DNA of 64,000 bases from Thermovenabulum gondwanense (lineage in GTDB: Bacteria; Bacillota; Thermosediminibacteria; Thermosediminibacterales; Thermosediminibacteraceae): assembly GCF_001601575.1 (NCBI RefSeq), contig NZ_LOHZ01000019.1, forward strand, positions 62,001-126,000, read 5' to 3'. Positions 26,366 through 35,174 of the stretch are shown here, in pieces. Under the pieces are notes generated by a model that saw only the letters and a program-made list of their open reading frames with translations, searched no databases and was not told the origin of the DNA. Position 1 is the first letter of the stretch, and every line of letters begins with the position of its first letter. A program made the translations under genes and the position numbers.

Positions 26366-27640
26366 TCAACCCCTCCTGATCCTGAAATAATTCTCAAATG
26401 CCAGGGTAATAATTATCAAAGCCGAAAGCCAAATCCCCCCTATCAAAAATCCCGCAAAGACATCCGAAGGGTAATTCAACATATTATATACCCTGCAAAA
26501 ACCGATAAAAGCAGTGAGCAATAAATCAATAAAAATTATAGCATATTTTTTGGTTTTTTTATCTAAAATTTTTACAGTCAAAAAAACTGCATATCCTATA
26601 AAGGAGGTAAAAACCAGAACCGATCCGCTGGGAAAACCGTATTTAAAAAACAAACCCATGGGAATTTCCGGAACGGGCCTTAATCTTTGAATCTCATTTT
26701 TTAGTACCAACTGAATCACTACGGCCCCCGAAAAAGAAGCAAAAGTCAGAAATAAATAGATCAATTTTTTATAAATATAAAAAACAAAACCGGTGGATAT
26801 TATAAAAACAGTTATTACCGTTACCGGCGATTCCACAACTTCTATAAAATTTCCGGTGATTATATCCATCAGTGGCGTTTTAAAGTGCGAGAGAATGAAT
26901 TTAACAATTGCACCATCGATTAAGTCCAGTTCCTTTTCCTTTAATCCGTCAACAATTTTCAAAAAAACTAACGCAGCAACGGAGCTGTAACTTACTCCGG
27001 CAATGACATAAACACCGAATTCTCCAAATTTCTCGAGAAATAAGGAAACAGCAAACTTAATTTTTTTATAAAACGGTAAAATCCAAATTTTTGCCCTCAC
27101 AAAAAAACTGCTTTTTAAAATAATATAGTAAACAACAAAAATAATTCCTATTAAAGCAAATGACCCCGGACCCAAATATTTATTAATTAAAAGCTCCGCC
27201 TTTTCTCCAAAAAAACGTACAATTAAAGCCTCTAAAAAAAACCGGGCGCCCCTGCTAAAAAAAGAAGCAATAAAAAAGGTAAAAATGTCCATCCTGAAAA
27301 TACCTGAGGCAATAGTAAAAACTTTATAGGGTATTGGTGTAAAACCCGCAATAGCTACAGCCCAGGCTCCGTATTTTTTAAAATAATCTTCAATTAGCTT
27401 TAATCTTGAGTTATTTATAAATTTGTTCAAAAGGCTTCTTCCCGCCCTGACCCCCAAAAAATAACCGAAGAGCCCTCCCATCGCGGAAGCAATTGAAGCG
27501 ATAAAAGCATAAAATAAATATTTTTCGGTATGCTTTAAACAGAGGGGAATTAATACCAGGTCGGGCGGAACGGGGAAAAAAGATGCTTCTATAAAGGATA
27601 TAAGAAAGAGCCAGAGAGCACTGTTTTGCATAAAAAACAT
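26366..27640 (-). CDS. DedA/VTT domain fused to a degenerate PAP2 domain
   Basis: 424 residues, highly hydrophobic. Residues 1-170 match DedA (SNARE-associated/VTT) proteins: E19 with FFPVPPDLVLIP, GYFLGVRAGRSLLNKF, and FFSRGARFF. Residues 230-420 match the PAP2 lipid-phosphatase fold: motif 1 K314...R321-P322, motif 2 PSGS at 337-340, motif 3 C382-R383-x5-N389-x3-D393. Canonical PAP2 has PSGH and SR-x5-H-x3-D, so both catalytic histidines are replaced (Ser340, Asn389). The fold may bind but probably not hydrolyse phospholipid. First gene of the RND operon, three bases from the adaptor start. Confidence 0.8.
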   Translation of the reverse strand: MFFMQNSALWLFLISFIEASFFPVPPDLVLIPLCLKHTEKYLFYAFIASIASAMGGLFGYFLGVRAGRSLLNKFINNSRLKLIEDYFKKYGAWAVAIAGFTPIPYKVFTIASGIFRMDIFTFFIASFFSRGARFFLEALIVRFFGEKAELLINKYLGPGSFALIGIIFVVYYIILKSSFFVRAKIWILPFYKKIKFAVSLFLEKFGEFGVYVIAGVSYSSVAALVFLKIVDGLKEKELDLIDGAIVKFILSHFKTPLMDIITGNFIEVVESPVTVITVFIISTGFVFYIYKKLIYLFLTFASFSGAVVIQLVLKNEIQRLRPVPEIPMGLFFKYGFPSGSVLVFTSFIGYAVFLTVKILDKKTKKYAIIFIDLLLTAFIGFCRVYNMLNYPSDVFAGFLIGGIWLSALIIITLAFENYFRIRRG

Positions 27641-27827
27641 AATTCACGCACCCTTATAATAATTATTTACTTAAATATCCTATCAAAAAATACACAAAAT
27701 ATAAATGTGTAACGGGAAAATTCCCATTATTTTTCAATATTTAATAATTATTAATGAAAAAATTCCCTAAGGATGGTTTTTAGACTCAATTTGAAAAAAA
27801 TAGAAGCAAAACCGCCCATATACGTGC

Positions 27828-27856
27828 TTTAAATTAGAATAATAGAGGTATATAAT
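27828..27856 (+). promoter_or_regulatory. Candidate promoter of the glycosyltransferase gene
   Basis: TTTAAA (27828-27833) and TATAAT (27851-27856) with 17-base spacing in the divergent intergenic region, about 65 bases before ATG. Confidence 0.45.
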
Positions 27857-27922
27857 CTTTAATAGTGCTTATTAATATTTTTGGCACGATATTAAAAACA
27901 TTTATAAAAAGAGGGGGATAAA

Positions 27923-29335
27923 ATGGAACTCCCACAGATAATATATATTATAGCGGTTTTTCTGTACTTATTCTTCTTCGTCCTCTTTTTAAGGTATTTT
28001 TTCTGGATGAACTACTCCAATAAATACTACTGGTCCAGGAGAAGACCCCTCAGTTTGTTAGACCTGAAAAGAATAGCCAGAGAAAAAAATAAAAAAATCC
28101 CCATGTTTTCAATTTTAGTCCCCGCAAGAGAGGAAGCCCAGGTAATAGGTCAGACCATTGAAAACCTGGCAAAATTAAATTATCCTCACAACCTGCTGGA
28201 AATAATCGTGATAACCGATGAAAAAGAGCTGGAAAAAGGAACTGCGGTGACTACCCAGCAAGTAGTTGAACAAAAAATTGAGGAATTTAAAAAGAGAAAA
28301 AATGCTCCTATATTAAAACACGTAATGGTGCCTTACGACTTTGATGGTTTTTATCAGGGTATGTGCATCGGAAAGTCCGTTCCTTCCACGAAAGGCAGAG
28401 CTTTAAACTACGGTTTATCGTTCATAGATAAAAATTCGGATATTTGCGGATTTTACGATGCGGAAAGTCATCCGGAAAAAGACGTGCTTTTATATATAGC
28501 TTATCGCTGGTTGTCCTCCGACCGGAAAAATTTAATATGGCAGGGGCCGGTTTTCCAGGTAAGAAATTTCTTTTTCCTGAGCCCTATTACAAAAATTGCT
28601 TCCCTCTATCAAGCCTTAGCTCATGAATGGTATATGCCGGTTCTAATGAGGCAGCTTCCCTTCGTAGGAGGGACAAATCTTTTTATCGAATCAAAGCTTT
28701 TAAAAGAAATAGGTGGTTTTGATTATAATGCCCTTACCGAAGACCTGGAAATAGGTGTCCGGGCCTATTTGGAAAAGGATGCCTGGCCCGAATATTTCCC
28801 TTACGTCAGTACCGAGCAAACTCCTGAAAATTATAAATCCTTTTTCAGGCAGAGGCTGAGATGGGCTTCAGGGCACATTCAGGTAATCGAAAAATTCCGC
28901 AAAGTCAATAATTATGATTTGCAAAAGAAAAAGGCTATAATAAAAAATCTCCTGCTTAAAGGAGAAGTAGAATGGACTCTCTATCAGCTGGCAGTATTAA
29001 TTCCCGTAGCGGTTTTGATTCTGAGTTTGAAAGGTCTTATAAAACCAGTTTTTCTCCCGGCACCTCTTGAATGGACCCTGAGATCTTTCGTTTTTATTTA
29101 CTTTGGATTCACCTACTACCTTTACATAAAATACCTTAAATTTATGAAGACCAGGAGTAAACTTCATACTTTCACGGCCCTATTGCAGTTATTATTCCTT
29201 CCACTGGCGGGATTCCTGTTGCCTCTACCTTATACATCCGCACTTATCCTTAGGGCTTTAAATAAACAACCTAAGGTATGGGTAAAAACCCCCAGAACTC
29301 AGGAAGCTGTAGATCTAAGCGTAAAAAATATTTAA
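27923..29335 (+). CDS. Membrane family 2 glycosyltransferase
   Basis: 470 residues. An N-terminal membrane helix, then a GT-A domain (FSILVPAREEAQVIGQTIENL; a YDAES acidic motif for metal/nucleotide; TEDLEIGVRAY; and QRLRWASGH, the Q-x-x-R-W motif of processive enzymes), then about three C-terminal helices. The arrangement resembles cellulose/hyaluronan-synthase-like enzymes without a PilZ domain. It would polymerise or transfer sugars at the cytoplasmic membrane; product unknown. Single gene with its own terminator. Confidence 0.85.
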   Translation: MELPQIIYIIAVFLYLFFFVLFLRYFFWMNYSNKYYWSRRRPLSLLDLKRIAREKNKKIPMFSILVPAREEAQVIGQTIENLAKLNYPHNLLEIIVITDEKELEKGTAVTTQQVVEQKIEEFKKRKNAPILKHVMVPYDFDGFYQGMCIGKSVPSTKGRALNYGLSFIDKNSDICGFYDAESHPEKDVLLYIAYRWLSSDRKNLIWQGPVFQVRNFFFLSPITKIASLYQALAHEWYMPVLMRQLPFVGGTNLFIESKLLKEIGGFDYNALTEDLEIGVRAYLEKDAWPEYFPYVSTEQTPENYKSFFRQRLRWASGHIQVIEKFRKVNNYDLQKKKAIIKNLLLKGEVEWTLYQLAVLIPVAVLILSLKGLIKPVFLPAPLEWTLRSFVFIYFGFTYYLYIKYLKFMKTRSKLHTFTALLQLLFLPLAGFLLPLPYTSALILRALNKQPKVWVKTPRTQEAVDLSVKNI

Positions 29336-29347
29336 TGGATTTAAGAT

Positions 29348-29390
29348 AAAAACCTTCATAAGTGGCACACATACTTATGAAGGTTTTTTT
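29348..29390 (+). terminator. Intrinsic terminator after the glycosyltransferase
   Basis: A 16-base stem AAAAACCTTCATAAGT pairs with ACTTATGAAGGTTTTT (nine-base loop), ending in a T run. Confidence 0.9.
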
Positions 29391-29461
29391 ATTCACCCTT
29401 ATATTGTTTTGTGTTCTTAGGGAAACTAAAAAATGAAAAATATATTTGAAGGAGGATGCTT

Positions 29462-29695
29462 ATGAAAGAAATATATCTTAATATCGGTAAGGAAATAAAT
29501 TCCCATGACATACAAAATTTAAACAAAACCCTGGAAAAATTAGAGCCCGGTCAAGAAATTATTATACTCTTAGAAGCTGCTGATGCCCATCAGGCAGATG
29601 CAGTAATAGAAAACCTAAGGAATAAGAATTTTGACTTCCAGCCCCATGGCGGACATAACAGCAAATACTATATAATTGCAAAAAAGAAAGGATAA
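29462..29695 (+). CDS. Small protein of unknown function
   Basis: 77 residues. Start at ATG 29462, six bases after AAGGAGG; an ATG at 29456 abuts that site. No family recognised with confidence. The order helix (HDIQNLNKTLEKL), strand (EIIILL), helix (AHQADAVIENLRNKN), then a Gly/His loop and a strand with a basic end (YYIIAKKKG) is reminiscent of the TusA/SirA alpha-beta fold, but there is no conserved CPxP cysteine. No signal peptide. It precedes the sigma-54 activator by 67 bases and could be co-transcribed with it. Confidence 0.6.
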   Translation: MKEIYLNIGKEINSHDIQNLNKTLEKLEPGQEIIILLEAADAHQADAVIENLRNKNFDFQPHGGHNSKYYIIAKKKG

Positions 29696-29762
29696 AAAGG
29701 ACTTTTCAATAATTTATAGAAATATTTATAAAAGTATACAATTTAAGAGGTGTCTTTAATTT

Positions 29763-31592
29763 ATGGATTCTCTTGAAAGAGAAAAAATAAAGCAAAAATT
29801 AAGGGATATTATAAAACAAGGAAGGTTGATTATAGGAGCGGGGGTAGGAAGCGGTTTTGCCGCAAAATATGCCGAAGAAGGAGGAGCAGATCTGTTATTT
29901 TTGTTTAATTCCGGCAGATTCCGAATGGCAGGAGTTCCTTCCCTCGCAGGTTACCTTCCTTATGCTAATGCCAACGACATGGTAATAAATTTTGGTGTAA
30001 ATGAAATCATACCAAAAGTTAAAAATATCCCTGTTATAGCAGGACTATGTGCAACAGACCCAAAATACTCTCATAGAGAACTTTTGGAGATAATAAAAAA
30101 CTACAATTTCAACGGAATAGTTAACTATCCCACTATGTGTATAATCAATGGAAATTTCAGGTTAATTGCTGAAGAACAGGGATTTGGTTTTGACAATGAA
30201 GTAAAATTAATTAAACTTGCTAGTGAAATGAATATATTTACAGTGGCATTTGTCCAAAACGAAATTGAGACAGTAAAAATGCTCGAAGCAAATGCCGATG
30301 TTATCTGTGTTCATTTTGGATTTACAAGCGGAGGAGAAGGTAATATAAAAACCTTTATGCCCCTGGAAGAAGCCGTAAAAATCTACTGCAATATTTACAA
30401 AAGAATTAACAGTAAACTAAATGATAAAATATTAATGGTATACGGTGGTCCCTTAGGCTATCCGGAAAGTATAAGGAATTTTTTAAGAGAAATAAAACTT
30501 AGAGGGGCAAATGTTCACGGCTACATAGGAGGTTCGGCTATAGATAGCAATTATGTAAGAGAAACCATATCCAGTGTAACTCACCTTTTAAAGGGAATAA
30601 GTCAACAGGAAATTACAAGGCTGGGAAAACTGGTTGGAAGTTCTCAGTCTATGCAAAATATTTATGAAATAATAATGAAGGTGGCACCAAGTGATATTAC
30701 CGTGCTGGTAACAGGTGAAAGCGGTACAGGAAAGGAACTGGTTTCAGAAGCTATTCATGAACTAAGCTTGAGAAAAAATAAACCCCTTATTAAAATAAAT
30801 TGCGCAAACCTACCTGAAAATCTGCTGGAAAGTGAGCTTTTCGGTCATGAAGCCGGCGCCTTTACTGGAGCTATCAAAAAACATATTGGCAAATTTGAGC
30901 TTGCCGACGGAGGAACCCTTGTTTTAGATGAAATAGGTGAGATCCCGTTAAACCTCCAGGCAAAACTTTTAAGGGTTATTGAAAATCAAGAATTTTACCG
31001 TATAGGCGGGGAGAAGTTAATCAAAGTAGATGTTAGAATAATAGCCTGTACCAATAAGGACCTATCTAAACTTGTAAAAGAAGGAAGATTCCGTGAAGAC
31101 CTTTTTTGGCGGCTAAATGTCATTAATATTAATATGCCACCCCTGAGAATGCATTTGGAAGACCTTCCCGAAATTGTCGAAGAAATAGTAAAGCGCTACT
31201 GTAAAAAGCATAACAAACCCATACCAAAAATAGACCCTAACTTGATTAAAAACCTTAAATTTTATAATTGGCCGGGTAATGTTCGAGAACTGGAAAACTT
31301 CATTCACACCCTTTTGGTATTTTCAAACGAAAAAATGCTCTCCTTTAACGATAAAGCCGCAAACCTTTTAAAGGAAAAATTATTGCAGCAAAACGAATAT
31401 GAAAAGGAAACCCAAAGCAATCTTTTTAAAACCCATTCTGAATATGAAATTGAAAGTAAAATATTAATTGAAGTTTTAAAACAATGTAATTTTAACAAAA
31501 CAAAAGCTGCAAAAAAGTTGGGAATAAGCAGGCGCACCCTCTACAACAAGTTAAAAAAAATGGGATGTGATAAAGCCCCCTTTAATTTGTAA
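29763..31592 (+). CDS. Sigma-54 activator with an N-terminal PEP-hydrolase-family TIM barrel
   Basis: 609 residues. Residues 1-275 form a TIM-barrel domain of the PEP-hydrolase/TIM-barrel signal-transduction family, recognisably related to the protein encoded at 32961-33788 (shared NSGR-[FY]-RMAG, SLAG-x-LPY and GGP motifs). Residues about 285-520 are the AAA+ domain: Walker A GESGTGKE (318-325), GAFTGA sigma-54 contact loop (365-370), Walker B LVLDE, and GNVRELEN. A Fis-type helix-turn-helix ends the protein (NKTKAAKKLGISRRTLYNKLKK). The barrel probably serves as ligand sensor. The next operon has a consensus -24/-12 promoter and a dyad upstream, making it the obvious target. Confidence 0.9.
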   Translation: MDSLEREKIKQKLRDIIKQGRLIIGAGVGSGFAAKYAEEGGADLLFLFNSGRFRMAGVPSLAGYLPYANANDMVINFGVNEIIPKVKNIPVIAGLCATDPKYSHRELLEIIKNYNFNGIVNYPTMCIINGNFRLIAEEQGFGFDNEVKLIKLASEMNIFTVAFVQNEIETVKMLEANADVICVHFGFTSGGEGNIKTFMPLEEAVKIYCNIYKRINSKLNDKILMVYGGPLGYPESIRNFLREIKLRGANVHGYIGGSAIDSNYVRETISSVTHLLKGISQQEITRLGKLVGSSQSMQNIYEIIMKVAPSDITVLVTGESGTGKELVSEAIHELSLRKNKPLIKINCANLPENLLESELFGHEAGAFTGAIKKHIGKFELADGGTLVLDEIGEIPLNLQAKLLRVIENQEFYRIGGEKLIKVDVRIIACTNKDLSKLVKEGRFREDLFWRLNVININMPPLRMHLEDLPEIVEEIVKRYCKKHNKPIPKIDPNLIKNLKFYNWPGNVRELENFIHTLLVFSNEKMLSFNDKAANLLKEKLLQQNEYEKETQSNLFKTHSEYEIESKILIEVLKQCNFNKTKAAKKLGISRRTLYNKLKKMGCDKAPFNL

Positions 31593-31612
31593 CATTAAAG
31601 TTTACAACTTGC

Positions 31613-31647
31613 ACACTTTGCTGTGAATCTACTTTCACAAAAAGTGA
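31613..31647 (+). promoter_or_regulatory. Dyad-symmetry candidate enhancer for the sigma-54 activator
   Basis: CACTTT-GC-TGTGAA and TTCACA-A-AAAGTG-type arms flank a six-base centre. The centre lies about 50 bases upstream of the -24 box, the usual position of a dimeric activator site. No T run follows, so a terminator is less likely. Confidence 0.6.
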
Positions 31648-31679
31648 GACTATTCCTTTAAAGCTAAAATAAAAATCCA

Positions 31680-31696
31680 TTGGCATAAAGTTTGCT
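31680..31696 (+). promoter_or_regulatory. Sigma-54 (-24/-12) promoter
   Basis: TTGGCAT-AAAGT-TTGCT fits the TGGCAC-N5-TTGCW consensus with exactly ten bases between the invariant GG (31682-31683) and GC (31694-31695). It precedes the UPF0261 gene start by about 40 bases. Confidence 0.85.
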
Positions 31697-31736
31697 TCCT
31701 CCTGTAGATAAAATTACTTTTCAGGAGGTGATTTTT

Positions 31737-32960
31737 TTGGGTAAAGTTGTAGCCATCTTAGGTACTCTTGATACAAAGGGAGCCGAATTTAAATACTTAA
31801 AGGAAAAGGTGGAAGAATTCGGATGCAAAACCATTGTTATCGATGCAGGAATTTTAGAACCCCCTTATTTTGAACCTGACATTAAAAGGGATGAGGTTGC
31901 AAAAGCAGCTGGAGTCGAACTTAACAAACTCCTTGAAAAAAAAGATAGAGGAGAATCAGTAACGGCTATGGCAAACGGAGCCTCAATAATTGTCAAAAAA
32001 TTATATGAAGAAGGAAAGATAGACGGAATTGTCTCCTTAGGTGGCTCCGCAGGTACATCAATAGCAACAGCGGCAATGAAACAGCTCCCTGCTGGTTTTC
32101 CTAAGGTAATGGTATCAACCCTTGCATCTGGTGACACAAGGCCTTATGTAGGCACAAAGGATATTACAATGATGTACTCTATTGTAGATATTTCCGGATT
32201 AAACAGACTTTCAAAACAAATAATTGCAAATGCAGCTGGCGCAATTTGTGGAATGGTAAATGCAAAGGTGAATGCTGAAAATGAAAAGCCTATTATTGGC
32301 GCTACGATGTTCGGCGTAACCACACCTTGCGTAACTAAGGTAAGAGAAATCTTAGAAAAAAACGGCTATGAAGTGCTGGTATTCCACGCCACAGGTACAG
32401 GTGGACAGGCAATGGAAAGTCTAATAGAAGACGGTATAATTACTGCAGTAGCAGATATTACCACTACCGAGTGGGTAGACGAGCTCTGTGGTGGTGTGCT
32501 ATCAGCAGGGCCTCATAGATTGGAGGCCGCCGCAAAGAAAGGGATACCTCAAGTTATATGTCCAGGAGCCCTCGATATGTGCAACTTCGGTCCTATAGAC
32601 ACAGTACCGGCACACTATAAAAATCGAAACCTCTACAAACATAATCCCACAGTAACTTTAATGAGAACCACTCCGGAAGAATCAAAAAAATTAGGAGAAA
32701 TTATCGGCAAAAAAGTAAGTGAAGCAAAAGGCCCAACAGCAGTAATAATCCCTAAAAAAGGGGTCTCTGCCATTGATGCTGAAGGAAAACCCTTTTACGA
32801 TCCAGAAGCCGATAAAGCCCTTTTTGAAGCATTAAAGGAAAATGTAAAACCACCTGTAGAATTTATAGAACTTGATTTACATATCAACGACCCCGAATAT
32901 GCAGAGTTTGTTGCAAATAAATTGTTAGAATTAATAAAAAAATGGGAGGGGAATAAATAA
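31737..32960 (+). CDS. UPF0261 / Tm-1-like ATP-binding domain protein
   Basis: About 408 residues. The start MGKVVAILGTLDTKGAEF, then VSLGGSAGTSIATAAMKQLP, FGVTTPCVTKVREIL, VFHATGTGGQAMESLIEDG and a C-terminal FIELDLHINDPEYAEFVANKL are hallmarks of the UPF0261 family, whose plant relative is the N-terminal half of tomato Tm-1. Biochemical role not established. The start is TTG 31737-31739, five bases after AGGAGGTGA; the upstream in-frame TTG at 31692 lies inside the sigma-54 promoter. The TIM-barrel protein gene follows with no gap. Confidence 0.87.
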   Translation: MGKVVAILGTLDTKGAEFKYLKEKVEEFGCKTIVIDAGILEPPYFEPDIKRDEVAKAAGVELNKLLEKKDRGESVTAMANGASIIVKKLYEEGKIDGIVSLGGSAGTSIATAAMKQLPAGFPKVMVSTLASGDTRPYVGTKDITMMYSIVDISGLNRLSKQIIANAAGAICGMVNAKVNAENEKPIIGATMFGVTTPCVTKVREILEKNGYEVLVFHATGTGGQAMESLIEDGIITAVADITTTEWVDELCGGVLSAGPHRLEAAAKKGIPQVICPGALDMCNFGPIDTVPAHYKNRNLYKHNPTVTLMRTTPEESKKLGEIIGKKVSEAKGPTAVIIPKKGVSAIDAEGKPFYDPEADKALFEALKENVKPPVEFIELDLHINDPEYAEFVANKLLELIKKWEGNK

Positions 32961-33788
32961 ATGACAAGAAAGGAAGCTTTAGAAAGATTAAAAAAGCAAA
33001 TAGCTGATGGGAAACCAATCATTGGTGCAGGAGCAGGCACCGGAATATCGGCAAAATGCGCAGAAGCAGGTGGAGTTGATTTAATCATAATTTATAACTC
33101 CGGAAGGTACAGAATGGCAGGAAGGGGCTCATTAGCAGGACTATTACCCTATGGCGACGCTAATGCTATTGTTATGGAAATGGGCAGGGAAGTTCTACCA
33201 ATAGTAAAAAATACCCCTGTCCTTGCCGGTGTTTGCGGGACTGATCCCTTTAGAGTAATGAAGATTTTCTTAAAAGAAATAAAAGAAGCGGGCTTTACAG
33301 GAGTTCAAAACTTTCCGACAGTAGGGCTTTTTGATGGAAAGTTCAGGCAAAACCTGGAAGAGACGGGTATGGGATATGACTTGGAAGTGGAAATGATTGC
33401 CCTTGCCCATGAAATGGATTTATTGACCTGCCCGTATGTATTTACACCAGAAGATGCAAAGAAGATGACTGAAGCCGGCGCTGATGTAATAGTTGCTCAC
33501 ATGGGACTTACCACCAGCGGTACCATAGGTGCAAAAACTGCTTTAACCCTTGATGAATCCGTCGAAAGAATACAGGAAATCTGCGACGCAGCAAAAGCAA
33601 TAAATCCTGAAGTTATGGTCCTTTGCCATGGTGGCCCAATAGCAGAACCAGAAGATGCTCAGTATGTTCTTTCTAAAACAAAAAATGTTGTGGGCTTTTT
33701 CGGAGCCTCTTCAATGGAAAGGTTGCCTGCAGAAAGGGCAATTACTGAACAGGTCAAGAAATTTAAATCTATTATCTGGAAACATTAA
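32961..33788 (+). CDS. PEP-hydrolase-family TIM-barrel protein
   Basis: 275 residues of the family named phosphoenolpyruvate hydrolase / TIM-barrel signal-transduction protein. Motifs: [71 protein letters not shown] and [12 protein letters not shown]. Its plant relative is the C-terminal half of Tm-1. It starts immediately after the UPF0261 stop (GGAGGGG in the end of the previous gene). It is also homologous to the N-terminal domain of the sigma-54 activator upstream. Substrate is unknown; isomerase, lyase or hydrolase action on a phosphorylated or carboxylated small molecule is plausible. Confidence 0.87.
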   Translation: MTRKEALERLKKQIADGKPIIGAGAGTGISAKCAEAGGVDLIIIYNSGRYRMAGRGSLAGLLPYGDANAIVMEMGREVLPIVKNTPVLAGVCGTDPFRVMKIFLKEIKEAGFTGVQNFPTVGLFDGKFRQNLEETGMGYDLEVEMIALAHEMDLLTCPYVFTPEDAKKMTEAGADVIVAHMGLTTSGTIGAKTALTLDESVERIQEICDAAKAINPEVMVLCHGGPIAEPEDAQYVLSKTKNVVGFFGASSMERLPAERAITEQVKKFKSIIWKH

Positions 33789-33797
33789 AATAAAATA

Positions 33798-33832
33798 TAA
33801 CGGGGGCACATCTAAGGTTAGCCCCCGCTTTT
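33798..33832. terminator. Bidirectional terminator between the TIM-barrel operon and argH
   Basis: CGGGGGC (33801-33807) pairs with GCCCCCG (33821-33827); T-rich tails follow on both strands. Confidence 0.82.
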
Positions 33833-33857
33833 CTATTCCCTCTCACCGTGAATAATT

Positions 33858-35156
33858 TTATTTAATTGAAAACCCTTTATTTTCATCCTTCACATCTTCT
33901 TCAAAAAGGCTGGAGAAATTTTTTAATTCCAATACATTTAAATCCCTCAATTTTTTATTCTTTTTGATGCAGTAGGACACCATTTTCCCTACCACTTCGT
34001 GGGCATGTCGAAAGGGCACCCCTTTTTTAACCAGGTATTCCGCATAGTAAGTGGCATCAATAAAGCTATCTTCTACCGCTTTTTTCATATTTTCCTTTTT
34101 TATCTTCATTGTTTTTAAAAGCCCGGGGAGTACGCTAAGGCAGGATAAAACCGTATCTACCGTATCAAAGAGAGGTTCTTTGTCTTCCTGCATATCCCTG
34201 TTGTAGGAAAGCGGAAGCCCCTTCATCATAGTCAATACCGAAATTAAATTCCCGAATACCCGCCCCGTCTTCCCCCTGATGAGCTCCAGCACGTCGGGGT
34301 TTTTCTTTTGAGGCATAATGCTGCTCCCCGTAGAGTAAGCATCGTCCAATTCGATAAAATTAAATTCGGATGTGCTCCATAATATCAAGTCTTCAGCCAA
34401 CCTGGAAAGATGCACCATTATTATGGAGGAAGCAGATAGGAATTCCATTATAAAATCCCTATCGCTTACCGCATCTATTGTATTTTCATATATTTTAGAA
34501 AAACCCAGCTGTTCTTTTACAAAGACCCTGTCGATGGGAAGGGTGGTCCCGGCTAAAGCACAGGCGCCGAGGGGCATTAAATCGGCATTTTCCTTTGCTT
34601 TTAAAAACCTCCCTTTATCCCTTCTCAGCATATGATAATAAGCCTTAAAGTAATCTGAAAGAAAAATTGGTTGAGCCCTTTGCAAATGGGTGTAACCCGG
34701 AACTACGGTATTTTGATGTTGGAGGGATAATTCCCATAAAGTGCCCATGAGAATATCTATACCTTTTACTACATCATCTATCTTTTCCTTAACATAAAGG
34801 TGCATATCAAGGGCTACCTGGTCGTTCCTGCTTCGGGCCGTATGAAGCTTTCCGGCCACCGTCCCTATCTTTTCAAAAAGCCTTTTTTCAATATGCATGT
34901 GTATATCTTCCAGTTCCACCGTATATTCAAACATTCCATTTTCGATCTCGGCCTTTATTTCCAGTAATCCCTTTATAATTTGAGCCGCTTCTTCCTTTGA
35001 TATTATACCGGTTTTCGCCAGCATCCGGGCATGAGCCATGCTCCCCATTATGTCCTCTTTATACAGGTTTTTATCAAAATCGATGGATGCGGTAAATTCT
35101 TCTACAAGAGCATCCGTATCCTTTTCAAACCTTCCACCCCACAGTTTTTTATTCAT
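33858..35156 (-). CDS. argH: Argininosuccinate lyase
   Basis: 432 residues. Splits argininosuccinate to arginine and fumarate. Family motifs: KLWGGRFEKDTDALV, HTARSRNDQVALDMHLYVK, PGYTHLQRAQPIFLSDY and the signature loop GSSIMPQKKNPDVLELIRG with the catalytic serine. Slightly shorter than the usual 460. Start at ATG 35154-35156 after GGGGTGG; an in-frame GTG nine bases earlier lies in that site. Last gene of argF-argG-argH, 18 bases after argG. Confidence 0.95.
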   Translation of the reverse strand: MNKKLWGGRFEKDTDALVEEFTASIDFDKNLYKEDIMGSMAHARMLAKTGIISKEEAAQIIKGLLEIKAEIENGMFEYTVELEDIHMHIEKRLFEKIGTVAGKLHTARSRNDQVALDMHLYVKEKIDDVVKGIDILMGTLWELSLQHQNTVVPGYTHLQRAQPIFLSDYFKAYYHMLRRDKGRFLKAKENADLMPLGACALAGTTLPIDRVFVKEQLGFSKIYENTIDAVSDRDFIMEFLSASSIIMVHLSRLAEDLILWSTSEFNFIELDDAYSTGSSIMPQKKNPDVLELIRGKTGRVFGNLISVLTMMKGLPLSYNRDMQEDKEPLFDTVDTVLSCLSVLPGLLKTMKIKKENMKKAVEDSFIDATYYAEYLVKKGVPFRHAHEVVGKMVSYCIKKNKKLRDLNVLELKNFSSLFEEDVKDENKGFSIK

Positions 35157-35174
35157 CAAAACCACCCCGTATCT

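Noticed and set aside
27880-27900. TTGGCACGATATTAAAAA before the glycosyltransferase, resembling a sigma-54 promoter
   Set aside because: The -24 half fits, but there is no TTGC at the -12 position and an acceptable sigma-A promoter lies just upstream.
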